NCBI RefSeq assembly: GCF_964204645.1
Contig: NC_134027.1
Location: forward strand, 27,516,485 to 27,580,484
Source: Tubulanus polymorphus
Lineage: Eukaryota > Nemertea > Palaeonemertea > Tubulaniformes > Tubulanidae
Direction: 5' to 3'
DNA: 64,000 nucleotides
The position numbers and the translations under genes are program-made. The first letter of the stretch is position 1. Each line of letters starts with the position of its first letter. The notes beneath the pieces are model-generated. The model worked only from the letters and a program-made list of their open reading frames with translations, did no database searches and had not been told where the DNA came from. Of the stretch, positions 1 through 10,882 are shown in pieces.

Positions 1-27
1 TTAACATGAATGCTATTATTTTTACAG

Positions 28-3000
28 GTAAAGAGGATAAAAAGAAGAAGGAAAAGAAAAAAGATAAAAAGAAGGATGAGATGAGAAGTGGAGAAAAGAC
101 GCAGGAAGATACAATGTTCGGTGATGAACCGGATAAAGATGCTACAGGTAAGATATCAACAGGTACCGGTACCAGTATTCAATCTGATACCTGATAGAAC
201 TATTAAATGTATCTGGTACAAACTGCCCGGCAGGTACCGGTACCAGTATTCAATCAGATACCTGATAGAACTGATGAATGTATCTGGTACAAACTGCCCG
301 GCAGGTACCGGTACCAGTATTCAATCTGATACCTGATAGAACTGCTGAATGTATCTGGTACAAACTGCCCGGCAGGTACCGGTACCAGTATTCAATCAGA
401 GATACCTGATAAAACTATTGAATGTATCTGGTACAAACTGCCCGGCAGGTACCGGTACCAGTATTCAATCTGATACCTGATAGAACTATTGAATGTATCT
501 GGTACAAACTGCCCGGCAGGTACCGGTACCAGTATTCAATCTGATACCTGATAGAACTGCTGAATGTATCTGGTACAAACTGCCCGGCAGGTACCGGTAC
601 CAGTATTCAATCAGAGATACCTGATAAAACTATTGAATGTATCTGGTACAAACTGCCCGGCAGGTACCGGTACCAGTATTCAATCTGATACCTGATAGAA
701 CTGCTGAATGTATCTGGTACAAACTGCCCGGCAGGTACCGGTACCAGTATTCAATCAGAGATACCTGATAAAACTATTGAATGTATCTGGTACAAACTGC
801 CCGGCAGGTACCGGTACCAGTATTCAATCAGAGATACCTGATAAAACTATTGAATGTATCTGGTACAAACTGCCCGGCAGGTACCGGTACCAGTATTCAA
901 TCTGATACCTGATAGAACTGCTGAATGTATCTGGTACAAACTGCCCGGCAGGTACCGGTACCAGTATTCAATCAGAGATACCTGATAAAACTATTGAATG
1001 TATCTGGTACAAACTGCCCGGCAGGTACCGGTACCAGTATTCAATCAGAGATACCTGATAAAACTGATGAATGTATCTGGTACAAACTGCCCGGCAGGTA
1101 CCGGTACCAGTATTCAATCTGAGATACCTGATAGAACTATTGAATGTATCTGGTACAAACTGCCCCGCAGGTACCGGTACCAGTATTCAATCTGATACCT
1201 GATAGAACTGCTGAATGTATCTGGTACAAACTGCCCGGCAGGTACCGGTACCAGTATTCAATCAGAGATACCTGATAAAACTGATGAATGTATCTGGTAC
1301 AAACTGCCCGGCAGGTACCGGTACCAGTATTCAATCTGATACCTGATAAAACTGCTGAATGTTTGTTTGTTTGCTTGTTTTACAAAAAAGATATTGAGGA
1401 AGAAATTGAAAGTGAAGTAGGAGCCGATATGATGAGTATAGAATCTGATAGTGAAGGTGTTATTGTTATCTCACAGAAAACACCGCGTCCTGCTTCAAGA
1501 TTGGTGAGTTTAACTATTTTAGAATACACTATAGACCACTGCGCTTGCCCCGGAGCTCAGGAGAGACCAGTAAATATTCTCTGTAAGGCAACAAGTCTGA
1601 GTAAGTATATGATAATCAGACGCAAGCGCAGAGTCCACAGTAAACTCAGTTGATCTGTAGCAGCGCAGAGTCCACAGTAAACTCAGTTGATCTGTAGCAG
1701 CGCAGAGTCCACAGTAAACTCAGTTGATCTGTAGCAGCGCAGAGTCCACAGTAAACTCAGTTGATCTGTAGCAGCGCAGAGTCCACAGTAAACTCAGTTG
1801 ATCTGTAGCAGCGCAGAGTCCACAGTAAACTCAGTTGATCTGTAGCAGCGCAGAGTCCACAGTAAACTCAGTTGATCTGTAGCAGCGCAGAGTCCACAGT
1901 AAACTCAGTTTGATCTGTAGCAGCGCAGAGTCCACAGTAAACTCAGTTGATCTGTAGCAGCGCAGAGTCCACAGTAAACTCAGTTGATCTGTAGCAGCGC
2001 AGAGTCCACAGTAAACTCAGTTTGATCTGTAGCAGCGCAGAGTCCACAGTAAACTCAGTTTGATCTGTAGCAGCGCAGAGTCCACAGTAAACTCAGTTGA
2101 TCTGTAGCAGCGCAGAGTCCACAGTAAACTCAGTTGATCTGTAGCAGCGCAGAGTCCACAGTAAACTCAGTTGATCTGTAGCAGCGCAGAGTCCACAGTA
2201 AACTCAGTTGATCTGTAGCTATTAGGATCTGAGTGTAATTTACTGATTTATTTCTAGGATCCGAGTGTAATTTACTGATTTATTTCTAGGATCTGAGTGT
2301 AATTTATTGATTTATTTCTAGGATCTGAGTGTAATTTATTGATTTATTTCTAGGATCGAGCAAACACTGTGAAAGTTACAATTTCACATTTGAGTTTAGA
2401 GGAGAATTCTTCAATCAGCACAGATCCCGATATTCAATTATTATTTGTTGAATATCGATTCCTGGGTGTAGCAGCTGATGAACTAGAGACACCGTTCTCA
2501 TTACCAAAACCAAAACCACATGATCGAATTTACTTCAATTTTGAAAAAGGTATGAAATTCAGAACAACAGTTCCACTATTCAGGGGTGACAACTCCACTA
2601 TTCGGGGGTGACAGTTCCACTATTCAGGGGCGACAGTTCCACTATTCAGGGGCTACAGTTCCACTATTCAGGGGCTACAGTTCCACTTTTCAGGGGTGAC
2701 AACTCCACTATTCGGGGGTGACAGTTCCACTATTCAGGGGCGACAGTTCCACTTTTCAGGGGTGACAGTTCCACTATTCAGGGGCGACAGTTCCACTATT
2801 CAGGGGCTACAGTTCCACTATTCAGGGGTGACAGTTCCACTATTCAGGGGCGACAGTTCCACTATTCAGGGGTGTCAGTTCCACTATTCAGGGGCGACAG
2901 TTCCACTATTCAGGGGCGACAGTTCCACTATTCAGGGGCGATAGTTCCACTATTCAGGGGCGACAGTTCCACTATTCAGGGGTGACAGTTCCACTATTCA

Positions 3001-4649
3001 GGGGTGTCAGTTCCACTATTCAGGGGCGACAGTTCCACTATTCAGGGGCGACAGTTCCACTATTCAGGGGCGACAGTTCCACTATTCAGGGGCGACAGTT
3101 CCACTATTCAGGGGCGACAGTTGCACTAGTCAGGGGCGACAGTTCCACTATTCAGGGGTGACAACTCCACTATTCGGGGGTGACAGTTCCACTATTCAGG
3201 GGCGACAGTTCCACTATTCAGGGGCTACAGTTCCACTATTCAGGGGCTACAGTTCCACTTTTCAGGGGTGACAACTCCACTATTCGGGGGTGACAGTTCC
3301 ACTATTCAGGGGCGACAGTTCCACTTTTCAGGGGTGACAGTTCCACTATTCAGGGGCGACAGTTCCACTATTCAGGGGCTACAGTTCCACTATTCAGGGG
3401 TGACAGTTCCACTATTCAGGGGCGACAGTTCCACTATTCAGGGGTGTCAGTTCCACTATTCAGGGGCGACAGTTCCACTATTCAGGGGCGACAGTTCCAC
3501 TATTCAGGGGCGATAGTTCCACTATTCAGGGGCGACAGTTCCACTATTCAGGGGTGACAGTTCCACTATTCAGGGGTGTCAGTTCCACTATTCAGGGGCG
3601 ACAGTTCCACTATTCAGGGGCGACAGTTCCACTATTCAGGGGCGACAGTTCCACTATTCAGGGGCGACAGTTCCACTATTCAGGGGCGACAGTTCCACTA
3701 GTCAGGGGCGACAGTTCCACTATTCAGGGGCTACAGTTGCACTATTCAGGGGCTACAGTTCCACTATTCAGGCATAAGATGCTCAGCTGTGACAATTAAA
3801 ACTCTATTGTTACTTCTGGTATTTATGCCATAGTTTATTGATACCATCTTTTTGAGCAACTGACTCCGCAAGAGTTAGATTTGACTAGAGATTTAGAATT
3901 TCATTTGAAATCTTTTAAACTCTTGACTCAACTGTGGAACCAGGTTAAAGATTCCAAGTACAATACAATATTCAAAAATCAAAATGAATTCATCTAAATA
4001 TTGAATTGTCTGATAATTTTATGTTTCAGTTTTTCACGTCGATCCTGAAGAGAACTATGAGAAGCGTCAGTATTTAGCGAGTATGTTGTTACCGGACGAC
4101 CCTGACGACGGTCGTATGAAACTGATTGTAGTTAGTGAACCGACCGAGGATAATCCCGACGCTGAATGTGAAGATGTAGGAATTGTATTCGTCAGTATTC
4201 CGCAGATATTAAAAACAGGCAAAGATTTGATCAACGAAGAAGCAGAAAGTAAGAATACATTGAAATACTCGACAGAATTGATCTCCTACAATTGATGAAA
4301 TATCTTGTGAACTTCGGGGATTTGCCTCTGAATTCAATCAATTGCACTGAAAATAAAGAATGTTATTTTAAGAATTGTTTGATGTTACCAAGGGGACAGG
4401 TTAAAATTCTTTATCACCACTGTGATGATGGAATTTGGAGGCAGAATCCTGAAAAACAGTTCGAAAATAAACAAGATATTTATCATTTTTGTGTTACCGG
4501 TACTCTAAATTGAATATGTCACTAACATGTTTTTATTAATTATTTATTTTACAGTTGTTGATATGAACGATGAATCAACGGTAATCGGTCATTTAAATGT
4601 ATCAGTTGAATGTTTAGACGCACTCAGAGCTATTCAACATGAAATGTGA
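28..4649 (+). CDS. RPGRIP1L: RPGRIP1L, 3' part (last five exons)
   Basis: Scaffold of the ciliary transition zone; its C-terminal C2-like domain contacts other transition-zone proteins such as nephrocystin-4 (family knowledge). Exons read from splice sites: 28-147, 1391-1503, 2354-2549, 4030-4248, 4555-4649 (TGA stop). Phases agree at every junction (1, 0, 1, 1). The first exon is a Lys/Glu-rich linker and the second is acidic (IEEEIESEVGADMM). The last three form the C-terminal domain, with tell-tale stretches LFVEYRF, SLPKPKP, IYFNF, GRMKLIVVSEP, ECEDVG, and an end at LRAIQHEM. The 5' part lies outside the window. The introns are almost filled by minisatellites. The alternative RPGRIP1 is possible, but RPGRIP1L is the usual invertebrate orthologue. 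Confidence 0.9.
160..1365. repeat. 71/73-bp minisatellite in RPGRIP1L intron
   Basis: About 16-17 head-to-tail copies of a unit that is 71 bp (CAATCTGATAC form) or 73 bp (CAATCAGAGATAC form). Each unit holds the perfect 12-bp palindrome GGTACCGGTACC next to GCCCGGC. The array starts a few bases after the donor of the exon ending at 147 and stops about 25 bp before the next acceptor, so it fills nearly the whole intron. Open frames across it (for example 708-905) are by-products of the period. Confidence 0.95.
1621..2220. repeat. 37-bp minisatellite in RPGRIP1L intron
   Basis: About 16 copies of a 37-bp unit containing GCGCAGAGTCCACAG and CTCAGTTGATCTGTAGCA. A few copies carry one extra T. 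It lies in the intron between exons 1391-1503 and 2354-2549 and changes directly into the 32-bp acceptor array. Confidence 0.95.
2226..2353 (+). repeat. Four 32-bp units, each ending in a 3' splice-site sequence
   Basis: Four exact-length units (2226-2257, 2258-2289, 2290-2321, 2322-2353), each GATCYGAGTG, then TAATTTAYTG, then ATTTATTTCTAG. The last unit ends at the real acceptor of the exon starting GATCGAG at 2354. The upstream units are near-perfect copies of the acceptor with its first exon bases GATC. Read in phase 0 from an upstream acceptor, each unit meets TGA after six codons, and 32 is not a multiple of three. Confidence 0.9.
2566..3772. repeat. 22-bp minisatellite with 572-bp higher-order period
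   Basis: About 55 copies of a 22-bp unit built on CAGTTCCACTATTCAGGGG with GCGA/GTGA/GCTA variants. A block around 2696-3130 recurs almost unchanged 572 bp (26 units) further on, shown by an identical variant order. The founder unit can be seen just after the donor at 2549. Each unit holds a CTATTCAG acceptor-like sequence on the coding strand of RPGRIP1L. Confidence 0.95.
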
Positions 4650-4722
4650 ATGATCACATGATATCATCAATAGTCCGTCCATTAGAAAAACTGTTTAGTT
4701 TCTGAATAATGTACGTAGTGGA

Positions 4723-5040
4723 CTAGTCACTGTATAGTGGAACTAGTGGCAGTGACTACAGGGTAGTTACTGTAGCGTAGTACCGGTAGTTGCAGTGGAC
4801 TAGTCACTTGTATAGTGGAGTAGTTGTAGTGGACTAGATACTGTAGCAGAGTAGTTGCAGTGGACTAGTCACTTGTATAGTGGAGTAGTTGTAGTGGACT
4901 AGATACTGTAGCAGAGTAGTTGCAGTGGACTAGTCACTTGTATAGTGGAGTAGTTGAAGCTGACTAGTCACTTGTATAGTGGAGTAGTTGAAGCTGACTA
5001 GTCACTTGTATAGTGGAATAGCCAATAAGTAGTGGACTAG
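4723..5040. repeat. Imperfect tandem repeat in RPGRIP1L 3' UTR
   Basis: Repeats of GTGGACTAGTCACTTGTATAG and GGAGTAGTTGTAGTGGACTAG, in units of roughly 30-65 bp, between the stop at 4649 and the polyadenylation signal at 5465. Non-coding. Confidence 0.8.
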
Positions 5041-5464
5041 CTTCTGTGTTAGTCAGTGTAGTAGATGATTATATAGTTGTAATAGAATGTTTCGTTGTTT
5101 ACTGAAACACAAACTGTCCATCATTTGCTGTCCAAACTGTCCATTCGCTATCCATTCAGTGAAACCAAAATGGAATCTCCACTATCTGAGAATTATTTTC
5201 TATAAACTATAAATCAGTACTACTGTCCAAACATTGTAACATATACATGCATAGATTAGATTATTATGTACAATGTATCTCTTTATTATCAGAACTCATA
5301 ATACTCTGTAGTTTATAAATAGACATTGTCTGTATTGTCTTCAACTCGCGCAATGGTGCACCTGACTCTGGCAAGTGGGGAATTAAAGTGCTACGACTAT
5401 GATTGGTGTCTTGTGATAGAAATTATGAATTGTATGATGTATTTTATATCGTTATAATATTTGT

Positions 5465-5470
5465 AATAAA
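5465..5470 (+). terminator. Polyadenylation signal AATAAA of RPGRIP1L
   Basis: Canonical AATAAA in AT-rich sequence about 815 bp after the RPGRIP1L stop. It is the best candidate for the 3' end; cleavage would fall around 5485-5500. Confidence 0.6.
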
Positions 5471-5524
5471 CTAATTATATGCATTTTAGCTTAAAATTGC
5501 TTAATGTTTGATTTTTAATGAGCA

Positions 5525-5632
5525 GGGACCAGTTTTATAGTATTACCTTTAACCCGGGGGGGCTAACTTAATTTATTTTCAATTTAGTTAGCCCCCGGGT
5601 TAAAGGTGATACTGCTCTATGAAACCGGGCCC
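5525..5632. repeat. Palindromic element, family 1, copy 1
   Basis: Arms CCTTTAACCCGGGGG ... GTTAGC and GCTAAC ... CCCGGGTTAAAGG face each other across a short AT loop. Outer flanks ACCAGTTTTATAG and CTATGAAACCGGG also pair. A second copy lies at 43525-43632 in an RBL intron. Confidence 0.85.
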
Positions 5633-5689
5633 AGGTGTTTATGACACTTGAAATGATACCGGGATGCTCATGGTTATGGACGACTTGAT

Positions 5690-6035
5690 GACTGAACGAC
5701 TGTTGGACATTATCACTATCATCACCACTATCTCTATCATCACCCCCAGCATCTCTAACATCACCTCCAGCATCCACCACTTCTATATCATCACCACCAT
5801 CACTAGCATCACCACTACATGTATCTCTAACATCACCTCCAGCATCCCTCACTTCTCTATCACCACCATCACTAGCATCACCTCCAGCATCTCTAACATC
5901 ACCTCCAGCATCTCTAACATCACCTCCAGCATCCGCCACTTCTCTATCATCACCACCATCTACACCTCACTAGCATCACCACTATCTCTTACATCACCTC
6001 CAGCATCCACCACTTCTCTATCATCACCACCATCA
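5690..6035. repeat. Degenerate ATCACC/CCAGCATC tandem repeat
   Basis: Imperfect repeat of ATCACCTCCAGCATCTCTAAC and ATCACCACCATCACTAGC units. Both strands give low-complexity open frames (DAGGDVRD on the minus strand). No splice or start context suggests a gene. Confidence 0.8.
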
Positions 6036-6143
6036 CTCTAGACTACTCGCCACCCCCAGCATCATCAACACCTGCATATGTACCTAAGTACATAGAAAGT
6101 TCTCGAAGAAAAACAATCACTCGGGTGAAGGTAGAATCCATAC

Positions 6144-6299
6144 ACCGTCTCGTGCTGCCGCTATGCTCATCGTTAGCGGATTTTTCGTACACTAACACGA
6201 GCCAACTCTGGCAATCAATGTAAGGCAGTTGCCAGAGGCGATTCATCTTAGTGTATGAAAATCCCGCTAACGATGAGTATAGCGGCAGCACCTGACGGT
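6144..6299. mobile_element. Hairpin MITE, copy a
   Basis: Non-coding ~156-bp element that is almost wholly an inverted repeat. Ends are ACCGTC and GACGGT; arms run GTGCTGCCGCTATGCTCATC ... TCTGGCAA and back. There is a loop of about 15 bases. One of seven copies in the window. Confidence 0.85.
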
Positions 6300-6314
6300 A
6301 TGGGGATATGGCAT

Positions 6315-6474
6315 GACAATTAGGTCTATAACGATATTGGGTCTGTATATAACGTTTGTTATGTTTCAAAGTGCTTTTATCTACTGTTTTTGTAAATAAT
6401 TGTAAATACTGTTTTTTCCTCATATACCATGGGAATGGTTGGAGTGTAATAAAATATTCGTATTCGTTTTCGTA
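6315..6474 (+). mobile_element. Non-LTR retrotransposon 3' end, deleted copy
   Basis: The 3' tail of a LINE ending AATAAAATATTCGTATTCG. It is flanked by the 11-bp direct repeat GGATATGGCAT (6304-6314 and 6475-6485), a target-site duplication. Compared with 11564-12040 it has lost the coding part, joining the flank to AATTAGGTCT. Confidence 0.8.
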
Positions 6475-6654
6475 GGATATGGCATACAGTTTGGTTCGGC
6501 CTTCGCCCACGGCCCGCATGTGTTATTCACTCTCAGTAATAATATCTGTCAGAACAATTCGGAATTTCAATTTGTTAAAAGAATCTTGGCGTAAAATTCA
6601 CAACCACAGTAAAATTAATATCGTTCATTATAAGAATCTATTCAAAACAATGTA

Positions 6655-6742
6655 TTTCTATATTTAGCAACTAAAATTCCTTCATCATTAAACACTGGAC
6701 ACGTATCAAATAATTTAGTTCCATCTGTTTCTGGGATAGATC
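6655..6742 (-). pseudogene. NIT2 exon 4 copy 1 (processed by segmental duplication, not retroposed)
   Basis: Close copy of NIT2 exon 4 (32672-32760) with flanking intron 4 on the left. The acceptor side is kept (TAG before GATCTATC) but the donor AAGGTATTG has become AAATACATTG, so it could not be spliced as in NIT2. Presence of intron sequence shows DNA-level duplication. Sequence right of the acceptor no longer matches NIT2. Confidence 0.85.
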
Positions 6743-7151
6743 CTAAATTGTAACATGCAACACATTTTAAGCTACTGAAACATTTTTATGCCATTAGGAT
6801 GATGAGGTCACGTGGCTTACGTCGCTTTTTGCGCCGATTTATTCTGGACGTCATGACTAATCAACTTCCGCCATACTGAGTACATGCATTACTGCGGTGC
6901 ACTAATCGAAAAGATATATCAACACTTTCCATGTCGTGTACTTACTAACAATTATGAGTGACGTCATCATTTCGTCAATTGTATTTGGTACAAAGCTTTA
7001 TCAAACAAAGAGGCAAACAAAAAATCACAACAGAATAAAAAGGCATGACGCAAGAATCAAACATCGTCATCAACAACGACACTTTAGGATCAGGATCTTG
7101 TGTGTTAATCGTATCTAATTACAATCACTCGGATGAAGGTAGAATCCTTAC

Positions 7152-7307
7152 ACCGTCTGGTGCTGCCGCTATGCTCGTCGTTAGCGGATTTTTCGTACAC
7201 TAACACGAGCCAACTCTGGCAATCAATGTAAGGCAGTTGCCAGAGGCGATTCATCTTAGTGTATGAAAATCCCGCTAACGATGAGTATAGCGGCAGCACC
7301 TGACGGT
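7152..7307. mobile_element. Hairpin MITE, copy b
   Basis: Same ACCGTC...GACGGT hairpin as copy a, about 375 bp downstream of the GPCR A stop. Probably copied with the 2.13-kb unit rather than inserted independently. Confidence 0.85.
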
Positions 7308-7681
7308 ATGGGGATATGGCATGACTAATTAACTTCCACCATTCTGAGTACATGCATTACTGCGGTGCACTAATCGAAAAGATGGATTTCTTTGAATAAG
7401 ATAATTATAATCTTATCTATATCAACACTTTCCATGTCGTGTACTTACTTACAATCATGAGTGACGTCATCATTTCGTCACTTATATTTGCACAAAACAC
7501 AAACGAATGAAAATAGGCAAGACATTTCTTATTTTATTATTATATCATGTGAGTGTGGTGGTGCCTCATGATGAATAGGGGCGGGGGATGTCCCGGGTTT
7601 AAAGCCAGGAATCCGCAACCTGAGACCCGGAATATCGTGTTGAGACGATGGAAACTGTACTCACTGTTAGTCGATCCTGGA

Positions 7682-8752
7682 TTAGTGGATTTTATGCGAC
7701 GAAATTGTTTGTCGCCAGAAATAAATCTGATTGAAAATAAAATTCGCTTCTGAACGAAATTTGTTATGCGTTAAACAATAAACGGTAAAATTGACGCAAG
7801 AATCAAACATCGTCATCAACAACGACACTTTACGTAGAATCGTCCTATTGACGTCACTGAAAATGTGGCTATAAATACTTCTGGGCAGACGATCAAAACA
7901 TGTCGGAAATTCACATATTATATAAACGAGAACGACAGCTGAAACCATCTTCATTATTCCTGTTTCTTTACCCCTAGAAGCGCCACCTATCAGCGATTTG
8001 CGTTGGTTTCTGGTCCAACTATAAAGAATAAACAGAAGTGCGTTAACAAGTAACAGAAGTGTTGACGGTAGAAGCACCATCCCAAACGTGATTCTCTGAC
8101 TGTGATAAGTTATAGAACTCAGAAAATGACGCTGTTTATAAACACGAATCACATCTGTAAACTGAGGCCAGTAGACGGTGTAAGTGAACTGACCTGGGCC
8201 CAAACAGGGCCATCTAGTTAAACCTGGTAATCTGCGGGGGATTATAGAGTCGTAATAAAGTAAACACGACAAAAACAACAACAACAAACTGAGTAAATTG
8301 ATAGTCAAAGGTCTCCAGAAGCGTCGGTAATTCAATGGGAAAATTATAACAATGATTCTCTCTAAACTCACAACAACGACGAGCCAGTTTCTGACAAACT
8401 GTGACGGATACAGTCCTATATAGGCGACAGTTATAAACCACCAGCCAAACAACCAGTCATCATAACGAAAAACCAAGTCACCCAGATTACTGTAGATAAA
8501 ATACGTTCTCAGCGGATACATGATAAATCCCGATAAACTCAACATAAAATCAGAAATTGCTAAAAGAAAGATGGTATGATAACAACTATTGCGTAGCCTG
8601 CGTATAATAATAATAGTCAGAAGATTTAACAGAATACCACAAACAGTAACAGGACCTATTCCTGCCATCGATATATAAACACTGAATTGGTATTCCCATT
8701 TTATTCGTCGAGTATTAGCACAAATTTGTCGCGAACCATTGACGAAAGACAT
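7682..8752 (-). CDS. Rhodopsin-like GPCR A (orphan, probably peptide receptor)
   Basis: Intronless, 356 aa, seven hydrophobic segments. TM1 25-49 (N43), TM2 57-80 (D68 in AISDFML), TM3 105-132 ending E131-R132-I133 in place of E/DRY, TM5 with P229, TM6 with CEFP (P283) in place of CWxP, TM7 with N321-F-T-V-Y325 in place of NPxxY. Sequon N5-G-S. The usual Cys at the top of TM3 is absent, but Cys183 in the second extracellular loop and N-terminal Cys11 remain. The start ATG is at 8752; longer readings need non-ATG starts. The nearest class is lineage-expanded invertebrate FMRFamide-receptor-like orphans; the ligand is unknown. Paralogues are at 9812, 28714 and, more distant, 45803. Confidence 0.88.
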   Translation of the reverse strand: MSFVNGSRQICANTRRIKWEYQFSVYISMAGIGPVTVCGILLNLLTIIIIRRLRNSCYHTIFLLAISDFMLSLSGFIMYPLRTYFIYSNLGDLVFRYDDWLFGWWFITVAYIGLYPSQFVRNWLVVVVSLERIIVIIFPLNYRRFWRPLTINLLSLLLLFLSCLLYYDSIIPRRLPGLTRWPCLGPGQFTYTVYWPQFTDVIRVYKQRHFLSSITYHSQRITFGMVLLPSTLLLLVNALLFILYSWTRNQRKSLIGGASRGKETGIMKMVSAVVLVYIICEFPTCFDRLPRSIYSHIFSDVNRTILRKVSLLMTMFDSCVNFTVYCLTHNKFRSEANFIFNQIYFWRQTISSHKIH

Positions 8753-9282
8753 TTCGGTTCTGAGTAACCGTTTTAAAAGCGGAATTTATGCTTTAGAATT
8801 CTACAACTAAAAGACGAACCTAAATACATAGAAAGTTCTCGAGGAAAATCAATTCTAATTTGAAGTATTTCACGAAACTCCTGATTCAATTTGCTCTCAG
8901 TGCTTTATTTACAGAAATAGTTCGCTGTTTTATTTGAGTTAGAAATGTAGATTTTAGAAAACGAAGCGCAATCCAAACGTGAAATACGTGAAATCCAAAC
9001 AACTGCAGAATAAGATAAACGTTTATTCTACTGACTAGAATAAGTTTAAGGAGGTCAATACACGACGAGCATACTTCAAGATTGTCCAGTCGGTATCATA
9101 CTATATTAATCGGCAATTTATATTACGAGACATGCTTAAAAAAGTGAAGATATTGAACAGTTAATCGATTACGGAAAAATATTACAAAGTGATAGGAATG
9201 TTATTAAATTAGCTCTGATATCACGATCTTGTGTGTTAATCGTATTTAATTTCAATCACTCGGATGAAGGTAGAATCCCTAC

Positions 9283-9438
9283 ACCGTCTGGTGCTGCCGC
9301 TATGCTCATCGTTAGCGGATTTTTCGTACACTAACACGAGCCAACTCTGGCAATCAATGTAAGGCAGTTGCCAGAGGCGATTCATCTTAGTATATGAAAA
9401 TCCCGCTAACGATGAGTATAGCGGCAGCACCTGACGGT
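9283..9438. mobile_element. Hairpin MITE, copy c
   Basis: Near-identical to copy b at the same position in the second 2.13-kb unit. Confidence 0.85.
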
Positions 9439-9811
9439 ATGGGGATATGGCATGACTAATTAACTTCCGCCATACTGAGTACATGCATTACTGCGGTGCA
9501 CTAATCGAAAAGATGGATTTCTTTGAATAAGATAATTATAATCTTATCTATATCAACACTTTCCATGTCGTGTACTTACTTACAATCATGAGTGACGTCA
9601 TCATTTCGTCACTTATATTTGCACAAAACACAAACGAATGAAAATAGGCAAGACATTTCTTATTTTATTATTATATCATGTGAGTGTGGTGGTGCCTCGT
9701 GATGAATAGGGGCGGGGGATGTCCCGGGTTCAAAGCCAGGAATCCGCAACCTGTGACCCGGAATATCGTGTTGAGACGATGGAAACTGTACTCACTGTTA
9801 GTCGCTCTGGA

Positions 9812-10882
9812 TTAGTGGATTTTATGCGACGAAATTGTTTGTCGCCAGAAATAAATCTGATTGAAAATAAAATTCGCTTCTGAACGAAATTTTTTATGCG
9901 TTAAACAATAAACGGTAAAATTGACGCAAGAATCAAACATCGTCATTAAAAGCGATACTTTACGTAGAATCGTCCTATTGACGTCGCTGAAAATGTGGCT
10001 ATAAATACTTCTGGGCAGACGATGAAAACATGTCGGAAACTCACAGATTATATAAACGAGAACAACAGCTGAAACCATCTTCAATATTCCCGTTTCTTTA
10101 CCCCTAGAAGCGCCACCTATCAGCGATTTGCGTTGGTTTCTGGTCCAACTATAAAGAATAAACAGGAGTGCGTTAACAAGTAACAGAAGTGTTGTTGGTA
10201 GAAGCACCATCCCAAACGTGATTCTCTGACTGTGATAAGTTATAGAACTCAGAAAATGACGCTGTTTATAAACACGAATCACATCTGTAAACTGAGGCCA
10301 GTAGACGGTGTAAGTGAACTGACCTGGGCCCAAACAGGGCCATCTAGTTAAACCTGGTAATCTGTGGGGAATTATAGAGTCGTAATAAAGTAAACACGAC
10401 AAGAACAACAACAACAAACTGAGTAAATTGATAGTTAAAGGTCTCCAGAAGCGTCGGTAATTTAATGGGAAAATTATAACAATGATTCTCTCTAAACTCA
10501 CAACAACGACGAGCCAGTTTCTGACAAACTGTGACGGATACAGTCCTATATAGGCTACAGTTATAAACCACCAACCAAACAACCAGTCATCATAACGATA
10601 AACCAAGTCTCCCAGATTACTGTAGATAAAATACGTTCTCATCGGATACATGATAAATCCCGATAAACTCAACATAAAATCAGAAATTGCTAAAAGAAAG
10701 ATGGTATGATAACAACTATTGCGTAGTCTGCGTATAATGATTATAGTCAGAAGATTTAACAGAATACCACAAACAGTAACAGGACCTATTCCTGCCATCG
10801 ATATATAAACACTGAACTGGTATTTCCAGTTTATTCGTCGAGTATTAGCACAAATTTGTAGCGAACCATTGACGAAAGACAT
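9812..10882 (-). CDS. Rhodopsin-like GPCR B, tandem paralogue of A
   Basis: 356 aa from ATG at 10882, differing from GPCR A at only a few residues (for example RRINWKYQ for RRIKWEYQ, MRTY for LRTY, LPTT for LPST). The same ERI, CEFP and NFTVY motifs, and the same Cys pattern. Intronless. It has an intact frame, so it is potentially functional. The in-frame extension to 10906 starts at TTG and is not used here. Confidence 0.88.
   Translation of the reverse strand: MSFVNGSLQICANTRRINWKYQFSVYISMAGIGPVTVCGILLNLLTIIIIRRLRNSCYHTIFLLAISDFMLSLSGFIMYPMRTYFIYSNLGDLVYRYDDWLFGWWFITVAYIGLYPSQFVRNWLVVVVSLERIIVIIFPLNYRRFWRPLTINLLSLLLLFLSCLLYYDSIIPHRLPGLTRWPCLGPGQFTYTVYWPQFTDVIRVYKQRHFLSSITYHSQRITFGMVLLPTTLLLLVNALLFILYSWTRNQRKSLIGGASRGKETGILKMVSAVVLVYIICEFPTCFHRLPRSIYSHIFSDVNRTILRKVSLLMTMFDSCVNFTVYCLTHKKFRSEANFIFNQIYFWRQTISSHKIH

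Noticed and set aside
1621-3772. Regularly spaced repeats resembling a CRISPR array
   Set aside because: Units are head-to-tail with no unique spacers, inside introns of a eukaryotic gene.
5568-6041. DAGGDVRD-repeat protein and opposing Ile/Thr/Ser-rich frame
   Set aside because: Degenerate simple repeat open on both strands, with no gene context.
6043-6519. 158-aa minus-strand frame through the MITE and LINE
   Set aside because: Chance reading across two unrelated mobile elements. The same peptide pieces recur wherever the MITE occurs.
8214-8441. 75-aa frame inside GPCR A (and 76-aa in GPCR B)
   Set aside because: Overlapping shadow of the receptor frame, conserved only because the DNA is duplicated.
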